Source: an uncultured Novosphingobium sp. (GTDB lineage Bacteria; Pseudomonadota; Alphaproteobacteria; Sphingomonadales; Sphingomonadaceae). From it: a stretch of 21,159 nt of DNA. The notes under the pieces were generated by a model. It did not search any database. It saw only the letters and a list, made by a program, of their open reading frames with translations, and was not told the origin of the DNA. The stretch's first letter is position 1. Each line of letters opens with the position of its first letter. This document shows, in pieces, positions 1 through 7,325 of the stretch. The DNA is taken from contig CALKVF010000041.1 of the NCBI GenBank assembly GCA_937996535.1, positions 1 to 21,159 of the forward strand, given 5' to 3'. The translations under genes were made by a program, and so were the position numbers.

Positions 1-322
1 CGATCAGCTTGTGCGGATCGTGGCGGATGATTTCGCGGTCCTTGCACGAACCCGGCTCGGATTCGTCGGCGTTGATCACCAGGAAGCTCGGACGGCCGTC
101 CTTCGATTCCTTGGGCATGAACGACCACTTGAGGCCGGTGGGGAAGCCTGCCCCGCCCCGCCCGCGCAGACCCGAGGCCTTGATTTCCTCGATGATCGCG
201 TCCGGCCCGAGTTCGAGCAGCTTCTTGGTGTTGTCCCAATCGCCGCGCGCCTTGGCAGCAGCCAGATTCCACGGCTGATAGCCGTAGAGATTGGTAAAGA
301 TGCGGTCCTTATCGGCGAGCAT
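1..322 (-). CDS. nuoF: NADH-quinone oxidoreductase subunit F (NuoF), 5' part only
   Basis: NuoF carries the FMN and NADH-binding site and a [4Fe-4S] cluster of complex I, and passes hydride electrons into the peripheral arm on the cytoplasmic side. Only the first 107 codons are present; the gene runs off the left edge. The visible part contains the glycine-rich FMN/NADH-binding stretch KASGLRGRGGAGFPTG followed by LKWSFMP, and the NADESEPGSCKDRE segment, both hallmarks of the 51-kDa/NuoF family. The ATG at 322 lies 3 bases after the nuoE stop and is preceded by GGAAGGAG inside the nuoE end, which fixes the start. It is the last visible gene of the nuo operon; nuoG and the membrane-arm genes would be expected beyond the edge. 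Confidence 0.96.
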   Translation of the reverse strand, partial: MLADKDRIFTNLYGYQPWNLAAAKARGDWDNTKKLLELGPDAIIEEIKASGLRGRGGAGFPTGLKWSFMPKESKDGRPSFLVINADESEPGSCKDREIIRHDPHKLI

Positions 323-325
323 GGC

Positions 326-994
326 TTACCACTCCTTCCGATAATCGTGGTTGGCCTTGACCATGTCGGTCAGGGTCGACGGGCCGCCGACCGGCTCCAC
401 CGTGTGGCGGCCGGGCTCCTGCGTGCCAGCCTTCGGCGTCTTACCGGCGGCAAGCGCATCCAGCACGACATCGAGGCGCTCAGGCGTCAGGTCTTCGTAA
501 TTGTCGTCGTTGATCTGGACCATCGGTGCCGAAGCGCAGTTGCCCATGCATTCGACTTCGGTCAGCGTCCACAGGCCATCGTCGGTGGTGTGGCCCTTGT
601 GCATTCCGCGGCTCTTGCAAGCCGCCATGATCGCGTCCGAACCGCGCAACATGCACGGCGTGGTGCCGCAGACCTGCACGTGGAACCGGCCGACCGGCAC
701 GAGGTTGCACATGGTGTAGAAGCTGGCGACTTCGACAACGCGGATCACCGGCATGTCGAGATAGGCGGCGATGTATTCCATCACCGGGATCGGCAGCCAG
801 CCCTGCGTATTGGTTTCGGCGCCAACCTGGCGCTGCGCCAGATCGAGCAGCGGCATCACCGCCGAGCGCTGGCGCCCTGCCGGATAGCGCGCCACGATTA
901 CCTTGGCCTGGGCCTCGTTTTCCTTGGTCCAGGTGAAATTGCCCCAGCGCGCGCGCAGTTCGGGGCTATCGGGTTCGAGATGACGGTCAGCCAT
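326..994 (-). CDS. nuoE: NADH-quinone oxidoreductase subunit E (NuoE), 24-kDa [2Fe-2S] subunit
   Basis: NuoE is the thioredoxin-fold subunit of the NADH-dehydrogenase module of complex I, holding [2Fe-2S] cluster N1a next to NuoF. The 222-residue protein shows the four cluster ligands in the family spacing: C109-x4-C114 (VCGTTPC) and C149-x3-C153 (ECMGNC). The helical N-terminal part has the GWLPIPVMEYIA and VVEVASFYTMC segments typical of the family. An in-frame start nine codons upstream exists, but the ATG at 994 shares its A with the stop of the preceding gene (TAATG) and has GGAG about 10 bases before it, so it is preferred. About 40 extra residues after the Fe-S domain, rich in Gly/Pro/Thr, form a C-terminal extension of the kind seen in alphaproteobacterial NuoE. 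Confidence 0.96.
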   Translation of the reverse strand: MADRHLEPDSPELRARWGNFTWTKENEAQAKVIVARYPAGRQRSAVMPLLDLAQRQVGAETNTQGWLPIPVMEYIAAYLDMPVIRVVEVASFYTMCNLVPVGRFHVQVCGTTPCMLRGSDAIMAACKSRGMHKGHTTDDGLWTLTEVECMGNCASAPMVQINDDNYEDLTPERLDVVLDALAAGKTPKAGTQEPGRHTVEPVGGPSTLTDMVKANHDYRKEW

Positions 995-1329
995 TAGCGG
1001 ATGAACTCCACGCGAGAGCACTTGTTGCCCTCGAACGAGTAGACGGACATGACTTCGAACGGCTCGGAGGCCGACGAACGCCAGACCTTCTCGTGCAGCA
1101 CGGCATAGTCGCCCAGGTGGTAGCCGGTGACGATCTCCGCGCGGTTCTCGGGGAATTCGGCGAACATCTTCTTCAGGCCGTCGCGCACACCTTCCTTACC
1201 CTCGCGCACCACGGCCCCGCGATAGGAGGCCTCGCAGGCCTCGTCGGTCATGTAGGTGACGTACAGGTCAGCGTCCTGCGCGTTGTAGGCCGTGATCATG
1301 TCGACGGCGATTTGCAGACGGTAGGGCAT
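994..1329 (-). CDS. NTF2/SnoaL-like small protein encoded inside the nuo operon
   Basis: This is a 111-residue protein with no signal peptide or membrane segment. Its layout suggests an NTF2-like (SnoaL) alpha+beta cone fold: an N-terminal helix with MITAYNAQDAD, then a YMTDEACEASYRG loop, a GVRDGLKKMFAEFP helix, and C-terminal strands around HLGDYAVLHEKVWR and FEVMSVYSFEGNK ending in RVEFIR. This fold assignment is from pattern, not a search. It sits exactly between nuoD and nuoE, with its start overlapping the nuoD stop (TGATG) and its stop overlapping the nuoE start (TAATG), so it must be co-transcribed and probably co-translated with complex I subunits. It is not one of the 14 conserved subunits. 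A role in complex I assembly or stability, or an unrelated passenger enzyme, are both open. Confidence 0.75.
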   Translation of the reverse strand: MPYRLQIAVDMITAYNAQDADLYVTYMTDEACEASYRGAVVREGKEGVRDGLKKMFAEFPENRAEIVTGYHLGDYAVLHEKVWRSSASEPFEVMSVYSFEGNKCSRVEFIR

Positions 1330-2540
1330 CAGCGGTCACACTCCCCGAACACAACGTCGATCGCGCCGAGGATGGCGGTCGCGTCGGGCAGCATGTGGCC
1401 CTTCGACATGAAATCCATCGCCTGCAGGTGGCTGAACGCGGTCGGCCGGATCTTGCAGCGGTACGGCTTGTTCGAGCCGTCCGACACCAGATAGACCCCG
1501 AATTCGCCCTTGGGGCTTTCGGTTGCCACGTAAACTTCACCGGCGGGCACGTGGAAGCCTTCGGTGTAGAGCTTGAAGTGGTGAATGAGGCTTTCCATCG
1601 ACTGCTTCATTTCCGCGCGCTTGGGCGGGGAAACCTTGCGGTCGGTGCTGGCCACCGGGCCTTCGGGCATGTCGCGCAGGCACTGGCGCATGATCCGAGC
1701 CGATTGGCGCACTTCCTCGACGCGGACCATGAAACGATCATAGCAGTCGGAATTGGTGCCGACCGGAATGTCGAATTCAACGCGGTCGTAAACGTCGTAA
1801 GGCTGGGCCTTGCGGATATCCCACGGGATCCCGGCGGCACGGATCATCGGGCCCGAGAAGCCCCAGGCCAGCGCGTCTTCCTTGGAAACCTTGGCGATAT
1901 CGACGTTGCGCTGCTTGAAGATGCGGTTATCGACCACCAGGCTCATCGCATCGTCGAACAGGGTCGGCAGGCGCGTATCGAGCCATTCGGCCATGTCGGC
2001 GAGCAGCTGCTGCGGCACGTCCTGATGGACGCCGCCGGGGCGGAACCAGGCCGAGTGCATGCGCGCGCCCGAAGCGCGTTCGAAGAAGTTGAGGCAATCC
2101 TCGCGGATTTCGAACAGCCACAGGTTCGGCGTCATCGCGCCGACGTCCATCACGTGCGACCCCATGTTGAGCATGTGGTTGCAGATGCGGGTCAGCTCGG
2201 CGAACAGCACGCGCAGGTACTGGCCGCGCAGCGGAACCTCGACGTTGAGCAGCTTTTCGACCGCCAGCACATAGGAGTGCTCCATCCCGAGCGGCGAGCA
2301 GTAATCAAGCCGGTCGAAATAGGGCAGCGCCTGAAGGTAGGTCTTGTGTTCGATCAGCTTTTCGGTGCCGCGGTGCAGCAGGCCGACGTGCGGATCGACG
2401 CGTTCGATGATTTCGCCGTCCAGCTCAAGCACCATGCGCAGCACGCCGTGCGCGGCCGGGTGCTGTGGACCGAAGTTGATCGTGTAGTTCGAAATGACCT
2501 CGTCGCCCGTGGTCGGGGACTGCTCGAGCTGCATGCTCAT
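1329..2540 (-). CDS. nuoD: NADH-quinone oxidoreductase subunit D (NuoD), 49-kDa subunit
   Basis: NuoD lies at the junction of the peripheral and membrane arms of complex I and, with NuoB, forms the quinone-reduction site. The 403-residue protein is full length for the standalone subunit (not the NuoCD fusion of enterobacteria). Visible family signatures are NFGPQHPAAHGVLR near residues 22-35, with H31 at the place of the quinone-site His, and YFDRLDYCSPLGMEHSY, where Y80 matches the quinone-binding Tyr. The C-terminal part contains GEFGVYLVSDGSNKPYRCKIR and ends GAIDVVFGECDR, the usual terminus. The ATG at 2540 overlaps the nuoC stop as ATGA, supporting the start and translational coupling. 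Confidence 0.97.
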   Translation of the reverse strand: MSMQLEQSPTTGDEVISNYTINFGPQHPAAHGVLRMVLELDGEIIERVDPHVGLLHRGTEKLIEHKTYLQALPYFDRLDYCSPLGMEHSYVLAVEKLLNVEVPLRGQYLRVLFAELTRICNHMLNMGSHVMDVGAMTPNLWLFEIREDCLNFFERASGARMHSAWFRPGGVHQDVPQQLLADMAEWLDTRLPTLFDDAMSLVVDNRIFKQRNVDIAKVSKEDALAWGFSGPMIRAAGIPWDIRKAQPYDVYDRVEFDIPVGTNSDCYDRFMVRVEEVRQSARIMRQCLRDMPEGPVASTDRKVSPPKRAEMKQSMESLIHHFKLYTEGFHVPAGEVYVATESPKGEFGVYLVSDGSNKPYRCKIRPTAFSHLQAMDFMSKGHMLPDATAILGAIDVVFGECDR

Positions 2541-3334
2541 GCCTTATCTCCCTTGGGCTTGGCAGGCTTTTTCGCGGCGGGCTTCGCAGCCGCCTTGGGC
2601 GCGGTAGCCTTCTTAGGCGCAGCCGCCTTCTTGGCCGGAGCCTTCTTCGCAGGGGCCTTTGCTTCTGCCGCAGGGGCGGGAGCAGGTGCCGGTGCGGGCG
2701 GCGGAGGCGGCGGGGTCGCGGCCTTCTCGTCACCGGGCAGGACATAGTCGCTGCCTTCCCACGGGCTCATGAAATCAAACTGGCGCAGATCCTGCGCAAG
2801 CTTGACCGGTTCATAGACCACGCGCTTGTCTTCTTCCGAATAGCGCAGCTCGACATAGCCGGTCAGCGGGAAGTCCTTGCGGAAGGGATGGCCCTCAAAG
2901 CCATAGTCCGTGAGGATGCGGCGCAGATCGGCGTTGCCTTCGAAGATCACGCCGTACATGTCGAACACTTCGCGCTCTAGCCAGCCAGCCACCGGCCACA
3001 GCGTGGTCACGGTCGGCACCGGGGTATCCTCGGCAGCCGTCACCTTGACCATGATGCGGTGGTTCTTGGTCACCGACAGCAGCATGTAGACGACGTCGAA
3101 ACGCTCGCCGCGCTGGGGATAGTCGGCCCCGGCGATTTCCATCAGCTGCTGATATTCGTGCTCGTCGCGCAGCTGGCGTAGCGCATTTTCGATTTCACCG
3201 CGCGCGACGGTGATCACGATTTCGCCGTGCTCTTCCTTCGCGGCGACGACTTTCTTGCCCAGCGCCTTGGTCAGCTTGGCAAGCACGCCGTCGTTCGAGG
3301 CGAAGCGCGGGGCGGAATGGAGAACAGTGCTCAT
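2537..3334 (-). CDS. nuoC: NADH-quinone oxidoreductase subunit C (NuoC) with Lys/Ala/Pro-rich C-terminal tail
   Basis: NuoC is the 30-kDa peripheral-arm subunit that packs on NuoD and NuoB. The 265-residue protein has the core signature WLEREVFDMYGVIFEGN around 118-134 and LRRILTDYGFEGHPFRKDFP around 137-156, ending with SPWEGSDYVLPGDEKA at about 190-205, where ordinary NuoC proteins finish. From about 206 to 265 follows a low-complexity tail: a Pro/Ala run, then repeated AKKAPAKKAAAPKK-type blocks ending KPKGDKA, resembling histone H1/AlgP-type basic tails. The start at 3334 is chosen over an in-frame codon 22 residues upstream because GAGGAGG stands 7 bases before it and the alternative would overlap nuoB. 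The nuoB stop is 10 bases upstream; the nuoD start overlaps the end. Confidence 0.95.
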   Translation of the reverse strand: MSTVLHSAPRFASNDGVLAKLTKALGKKVVAAKEEHGEIVITVARGEIENALRQLRDEHEYQQLMEIAGADYPQRGERFDVVYMLLSVTKNHRIMVKVTAAEDTPVPTVTTLWPVAGWLEREVFDMYGVIFEGNADLRRILTDYGFEGHPFRKDFPLTGYVELRYSEEDKRVVYEPVKLAQDLRQFDFMSPWEGSDYVLPGDEKAATPPPPPPAPAPAPAPAAEAKAPAKKAPAKKAAAPKKATAPKAAAKPAAKKPAKPKGDKA

Positions 3335-3344
3335 GCCAGCCTCC

Positions 3345-3902
3345 TCAACGCTCGACCGTGCCGACGCGGCGGATCTTCCGCTGCAGCTGCATGATGCCAT
3401 ACATCAGAGCTTCGGCAGTCGGCGGGCAGCCGGGGATATAGATATCCACGGGCACGATCCGGTCGCAGCCGCGCACCACCGAGTAGCTGTAGTGATAGTA
3501 GCCGCCGCCGTTGGCGCAGCTGCCCATCGAAATGACGTACTTGGGGTCCGACATCTGGTCGTAGACCTTGCGCAGCGCCGGGGCCATCTTGTTGCACAGC
3601 GTGCCCGCGACGATCATCACGTCCGACTGGCGCGGCGAGGCGCGCGGCGCGAAGCCAAAGCGTTCAAGGTCATAACGCGGCATGTTGGCGTGGATCATTT
3701 CCACCGCGCAGCAGGCCAGACCAAAGGTCATCCACCACAGCGAGCCGGTGCGGGCCCACTGGAACAGTTCCTCGGTCGAAGTGACGAGGAAGCCCTTGTC
3801 ATTCACTTCGGCCGAAAGGTCGTTGAAAAAGCCCATATCCGGCGGCGTCACAGCGCCACCGGCAGCAAGAGGCTGGCCAGCAGAGTTCACGAGCGTGCTC
3901 AT
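3345..3902 (-). CDS. nuoB: NADH-quinone oxidoreductase subunit B (NuoB, PSST)
   Basis: NuoB binds the terminal [4Fe-4S] cluster N2, the electron donor to quinone. The 185-residue protein contains all four expected ligands: the tandem pair C64-C65 (GLACCAVEM), C129 (SMGSCANGGG) and C159 (IPGCPPTAEAL). The RYDLERFGFAPRASPRQSD segment is also typical. The ATG at 3902 overlaps the nuoA stop as ATGA, which decides the start; a possible upstream start at 3983 would lie deep inside nuoA and is not credible. The first ~35 residues before GFLVTSTEELFQWA are a variable N-terminus. It acts in the peripheral arm at the membrane interface together with NuoD. Confidence 0.97.
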   Translation of the reverse strand: MSTLVNSAGQPLAAGGAVTPPDMGFFNDLSAEVNDKGFLVTSTEELFQWARTGSLWWMTFGLACCAVEMIHANMPRYDLERFGFAPRASPRQSDVMIVAGTLCNKMAPALRKVYDQMSDPKYVISMGSCANGGGYYHYSYSVVRGCDRIVPVDIYIPGCPPTAEALMYGIMQLQRKIRRVGTVER

Positions 3903-4273
3903 TCCCAGTCCAAAGCTCCCTTTTTCCACGCATAGACAAGGCCAATGACGAGTTCGAAGATGAACACCATCATGGTCAGCCACCCGGCCCAGCCCGTTTC
4001 CTTGAGGCTCACCGCCCAGGGGAACAGGAACGCGGCTTCAAGGTCGAAGATGATGAACAGGATCGCGACCAGATAGAACCGCACGTCGAACTGGCTGCGC
4101 GGGTCTTCGAAGGCGGGAAAACCGCACTCGTATTCGCTCAGCTTTTCGGCGTTGGGGTTGTGGGTTCCGGTCAGTCGCGACACGCCCATGGGCAGGAACA
4201 CGAACAGCGCGGACAGCGCGAGAGCGATCCCCAGGAAGATCAGGATCGGCAGGTACTGCGAGAGGTCTACCAC
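3899..4273 (-). CDS. nuoA: NADH-quinone oxidoreductase subunit A (NuoA)
   Basis: NuoA is a small membrane-arm subunit near the quinone channel. The 124-residue protein has three hydrophobic segments (roughly residues 7-29, 65-87 and 94-116) and the diagnostic loop SEYECGFPAFEDPRSQFDVRFYLVAILFIIFDLE, which contains the conserved Cys of the switching loop. The start is read as GTG at 4273, because AGAGG sits 7 bases upstream and family N-termini begin just before the first helix; a TTG further upstream at 4309 would add 12 basic residues unlike the family. It is the first gene of the nuo operon, and its stop overlaps the nuoB start. Confidence 0.94.
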   Translation of the reverse strand: MVDLSQYLPILIFLGIALALSALFVFLPMGVSRLTGTHNPNAEKLSEYECGFPAFEDPRSQFDVRFYLVAILFIIFDLEAAFLFPWAVSLKETGWAGWLTMMVFIFELVIGLVYAWKKGALDWE

Positions 4274-4321
4274 GTGAATGCCTCTTTTGCGCCGGAATCG
4301 GCCTTGCAAACGGATGTGCGC

Positions 4322-4350
4322 GCCCTAGTCCGCGCGCATCCGCCATGCAA
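4322..4350 (-). promoter_or_regulatory. Candidate sigma-70-type promoter of the nuo operon
   Basis: Reading the minus strand, TTGCAT (4350-4345) is followed after exactly 17 bases by TAGGGC (4327-4322), about 50 bases before the nuoA start. The spacing is ideal and the -35 is good, but the -10 is a weak match. It is the best candidate in the 142-base gap between the ALDH gene and nuoA; read-through from the ALDH gene is an alternative. Confidence 0.35.
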
Positions 4351-4374
4351 GTAGGCATACCTCCAGAAACGACC

Positions 4375-4398
4375 TTGTGGGACTGATTATTCCCCCAA
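4375..4398 (-). terminator. Weak hairpin after the aldehyde dehydrogenase gene
   Basis: The arms TTGTGGGA (4375-4382) and TCCCCCAA (4391-4398) can pair over 8 bases with one mismatch and an 8-base loop, 18 bases downstream of the ALDH stop. There is no clear T-run on the minus strand after it, so termination is only possible, not shown. Confidence 0.25.
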
Positions 4399-4415
4399 AT
4401 GTCGCGAAGGCGCCT

Positions 4416-5849
4416 CTATTTGCGCAGTTCACGCTTCAAGGTAGCGGCCGTCTGCTTGCCATAGGGCGGCTTGAAGCCCGACAGTTTGGCCACATCGATG
4501 CCCGGCTGGCGATAGACCGCGCGGGCATGGCTGAAGGTCTTGAACCCGTCGAGCCCGTGATAGCTGCCCATGCCCGACGGCCCGACCCCGCCAAACGGCA
4601 GGTCTTCCATCGCGTTGTGGAACAACACATCGTTGACTGTCACCCCACCCGAGATCGTGCGGGTCAGCACGCGCTCTTCCTCGGCCTTGTCCTCGCCAAA
4701 GTAATAGAGGCCAAGCGGACGATCGTGGGAATTGACATAGTCGATCGCCTGATCGATCGAATCATAGGTCATCACCGGCAGGATCGGGCCGAAAATTTCC
4801 TCCTGCATCACCTTCATGTCATCGGTCACGCCGCGCACGATGGTCAGCGGCATCTTGTTGCCGTTGGACGAGGCAAAGTCCTCGCCCGCCGGGTTCACTT
4901 CGATCAGTTCCGCGCCCTTCTCGCGCGCATCGGCAAGATAGCCCTGCAGACGCTCGAAATTGCGGCCATTGACCACCGAGGTGTAGTCGTCATTTGCCAG
5001 CAGCGTCGGATACATCGCGCTGACCGAGGCTTTCACGTTCTCGATCACGTCGCCTTCCTGATCGCGGGCGACCAGCAGGTAATCGGGCGCCAGGCAGATC
5101 TGCCCGGCGTTCATCATCTTGCCCATCGCGATGCGCTGGGTCGCCTTGGCCTTGTCGGCGCTGCGGCCGATGAAGGTCGGCGATTTTCCGCCCAGTTCCA
5201 GCGTGACAGGCACGAGATTGGCAGCGGCGGCGCGCATGATGTGGCGGCCAACGCTGGTCGCCCCGGTAAAGATCAGGTGATCGAACGCCAGCCCCGAAAA
5301 GGCCGTGCCGACATCAACCCCACCGGTGAACACGGCCATTTCATCGTCGGCGAAATATTGCGGGACGAGTTCGGCAAACAGATCGGCGACCCGTTCGGTG
5401 AACTCGCTCGGCTTGATCATCGCGCGGTTGCCCGCCGCCAGGATCCCGGCCATCGGCACCATCACCATGCCGACCGGGAAGTTCCACGGGGCGATCACGC
5501 CGACGACGCCCTTGGGCTGATAGCGCACTTCCGCCTTGGCACCGAGCAGGCCGAGCGGGAACATTGCCTTGCGCTTTTCGTTGCGGCTCCAGGCCTCGAA
5601 ATGCTTGCGCGCGTGCTTGAGCGCACCGACCGAAGGCATAATGTCAGTCATCAGCGTCTGTTCGGTGCTGCGGTGCCCGAAATCGGCGGACACGGCCTTG
5701 GCGAAAGCGTCCTTGTGGTCGACCAGCAGCGCAATCGCGCGATCGATCCGGTCACGCCGGAGCGACATCGCTTCGGGCAAGGCGGCGGTAAATGCCTCGC
5801 GCTGGGCCTTCAGGACCGCGTCCATCCGCGCGATTTCGACGTTGCTCAT
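4416..5849 (-). CDS. Coniferyl-aldehyde-dehydrogenase-like NAD(P)-dependent aldehyde dehydrogenase
   Basis: The enzyme should oxidise an aldehyde to its carboxylic acid with NAD(P). The 477-residue protein has the ALDH landmarks: APWNFP at 120-125 (cofactor binding), IFTGATSVGR around 193-202, catalytic base E218 in LELGGKSP, catalytic nucleophile C252 in NAGQICLAPDY, and EEIFGPILPV. The NDVLFHNAMEDLPFGGVGPSGMG end and the overall length fit the class-3/CalB-like branch usually annotated as coniferyl aldehyde dehydrogenase; the true substrate (aromatic or aliphatic) cannot be read from sequence. GAGAGGG precedes the ATG at 5849. It is divergent from the thiolase gene and shares a 134-base regulatory gap with it. 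Confidence 0.92.
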   Translation of the reverse strand: MSNVEIARMDAVLKAQREAFTAALPEAMSLRRDRIDRAIALLVDHKDAFAKAVSADFGHRSTEQTLMTDIMPSVGALKHARKHFEAWSRNEKRKAMFPLGLLGAKAEVRYQPKGVVGVIAPWNFPVGMVMVPMAGILAAGNRAMIKPSEFTERVADLFAELVPQYFADDEMAVFTGGVDVGTAFSGLAFDHLIFTGATSVGRHIMRAAAANLVPVTLELGGKSPTFIGRSADKAKATQRIAMGKMMNAGQICLAPDYLLVARDQEGDVIENVKASVSAMYPTLLANDDYTSVVNGRNFERLQGYLADAREKGAELIEVNPAGEDFASSNGNKMPLTIVRGVTDDMKVMQEEIFGPILPVMTYDSIDQAIDYVNSHDRPLGLYYFGEDKAEEERVLTRTISGGVTVNDVLFHNAMEDLPFGGVGPSGMGSYHGLDGFKTFSHARAVYRQPGIDVAKLSGFKPPYGKQTAATLKRELRK

Positions 5850-5897
5850 GGATCCACCCTCTCAGTTTCGATTTGCCACGCTTGTTGCCCAATCGCC

Positions 5898-5931
5898 CAT
5901 CCTTGGCAAGAACTCCTCATTGCCAATGATG
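5898..5931. promoter_or_regulatory. 12-bp inverted repeat between divergent ALDH and thiolase genes, likely operator
   Basis: CATCCTTGGCAA (5898-5909) and TTGCCAATGATG (5920-5931) are inverted copies matching at 11 of 12 positions, separated by 10 bases. The core TTGGCAA/TTGCCAA is perfect. Related TTGCC motifs also occur at about 5873 and 5885. The right arm overlaps the proposed -35 of the thiolase promoter, so a dimeric regulator binding here could control one or both divergent genes. The regulator is not encoded in the window. Confidence 0.5.
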
Positions 5932-5948
5932 CAGTGCAGCATTATGCC
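5920..5948 (+). promoter_or_regulatory. Candidate sigma-70-type promoter of the thiolase gene
   Basis: TTGCCA (5920-5925) and TATGCC (5943-5948) are separated by 17 bases, about 36 bases before the thiolase ATG. The -35 element lies inside the right arm of the inverted repeat, an arrangement expected for a repressor operator. Confidence 0.45.
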
Positions 5949-5983
5949 CTCCGCAAAATCGGCAAACCGGAAAGGCACCAGCC

Positions 5984-7180
5984 ATGGCCCAGTTCTCTTC
6001 GCAGGATCCCGTCGTCATTCTCTCCTACGCGCGCACCCCGATGGGCGGCATGCAGGGCGAACTGGCCGATGTTTCGGCCACCGAACTCGGCGCGGTCGCG
6101 GTCAAGGGCGCGGTCGAACGCGCGGGCGTTGACGGCGCCGGGATCGAGCGGATCTACATGGGCTGCGTGCTCTCGGCCGGGCTTGGTCAGGCCCCTGCCC
6201 GTCAGGCCGCACTCAAGGCCGGTCTGCCCCGCTCGGTTGAGGCAACCACCGTCAACAAGATGTGCGGTTCGGGGATGCAGGCGCTGATCATGGGCGCAGA
6301 AGCGCTCGCCTCGGGCAGCGTCGACCTGATCGTCACCGGCGGCATGGAATCGATGACCAATGCCCCTTACCTGCTCAAGAAGCACCGCTCGGGCGCACGC
6401 ATCGGCCATGACACCGCCTATGACCATATGTTCCTCGACGGGCTCGAAGACGCGTACGAACCGGGCCGCGCGATGGGCACCTTCGCGCAGGAAACGGCTG
6501 ACGAATACCAGCTGACCCGCCAGGCCCAGGATGATTTCGCGATCGCTTCGCTGACCCGTTCGCAGGAAGCCACCAAGAGCGGCAAGTTCACCCGCGAAAT
6601 CGTGCCCGTCACGATCAAGACCCGCGCCGGTGAAGTCACCGTGAGCGAGGACGAGCAGCCCAAGAAGGGCCGCCCCGACAAGATCCCCGCGCTCAAGCCC
6701 GCCTTCGCCAAGGACGGCACGATCACCGCGGCCAACGCCTCGTCGATTTCCGATGGCGCCGCGGCACTGGTCGTCACCCGCCAGTCGGTCGCCGCTGCGC
6801 AGGGCAAGGCCCCCGTCGCCAAGATCGTGGCCATGGCCGCCCACGCGCATGAGCCCGCCAAGTTCACCACGGCCCCGGTCGCCGCGATCCAGAAGGTGCT
6901 CGACAAGGCTGGCTGGAGCGCGGCCGATGTTGATCTCTACGAAGTCAACGAAGCCTTTGCCTGCGTGACCATGTTCGCGATGCACGATCTGGGCATCCCG
7001 CATGACAAGGTCAACGTCCACGGCGGTGCCACGGCGCTGGGCCATCCGATCGGCGCATCGGGCGCGCGGATCATCGCCACGCTGATTTCCGCACTGCAGA
7101 CCTACGGCAAGACCAAGGGCGTGGCCGCGCTGTGCATCGGCGGCGGCGAAGCCACGGCGGTTGCCATCGAACTGGTCTGA
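5984..7180 (+). CDS. Acetyl-CoA C-acyltransferase (thiolase)
   Basis: Thiolases condense two acetyl-CoA units (biosynthetic) or cleave 3-ketoacyl-CoA (degradative). The 398-residue protein is full length with both thiolase domains. Visible catalytic residues are nucleophile C94 in NKMCGSGMQ, the NEAF motif at 322-325, H354 in ATALGHPIGASGARI, and C384 in CIGGGEATA. The sequence is of the acetoacetyl-CoA thiolase type, but direction and chain length cannot be decided; no phaB/phaC or fadB neighbour is present. GGAAAGG lies 8 bases before the ATG. It is transcribed divergently from the ALDH gene and followed by its own terminator, so it is probably monocistronic. Confidence 0.94.
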   Translation: MAQFSSQDPVVILSYARTPMGGMQGELADVSATELGAVAVKGAVERAGVDGAGIERIYMGCVLSAGLGQAPARQAALKAGLPRSVEATTVNKMCGSGMQALIMGAEALASGSVDLIVTGGMESMTNAPYLLKKHRSGARIGHDTAYDHMFLDGLEDAYEPGRAMGTFAQETADEYQLTRQAQDDFAIASLTRSQEATKSGKFTREIVPVTIKTRAGEVTVSEDEQPKKGRPDKIPALKPAFAKDGTITAANASSISDGAAALVVTRQSVAAAQGKAPVAKIVAMAAHAHEPAKFTTAPVAAIQKVLDKAGWSAADVDLYEVNEAFACVTMFAMHDLGIPHDKVNVHGGATALGHPIGASGARIIATLISALQTYGKTKGVAALCIGGGEATAVAIELV

Positions 7181-7215
7181 TCGCCGACAAAAACCCGCGA
7201 CAATCCGCGACATAG

Positions 7216-7249
7216 CTTGCCCGGAGCCGAACCCTCGGTTCCGGGCGAG
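7216..7249 (+). terminator. Rho-independent-type terminator after the thiolase gene
   Basis: CTTGCCCGGAGCCGA (7216-7230) pairs with TCGGTTCCGGGCGAG (7235-7249) over 15 bases including two G-T pairs, with the loop ACCC. It is followed by TTCATTTT, a partial T-run. It lies 35 bases after the thiolase stop. Confidence 0.65.
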
Positions 7250-7325
7250 TTCATTTTGGGGCGCCTAATCCCTGTTTCACCGGCAAGCACGGCCTGCCGG
7301 CCCCAACGAACACAGGAGTCCCCCG

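Noticed and set aside
2560..2700. The repetitive DNA at the nuoC end as a non-coding repeat array
   Set aside because: It is in frame with NuoC, without stops, up to the nuoD overlap, so it is a coding low-complexity tail.
1395..2747. Long plus-strand open frame opposite nuoD/nuoC, and similar ones at 11-997, 4377-6287 and 13982-17224
   Set aside because: They lie antisense to strongly recognised genes, encode low-complexity His/Arg/Ala-rich products without domains, and are the expected by-product of GC-rich codon use.
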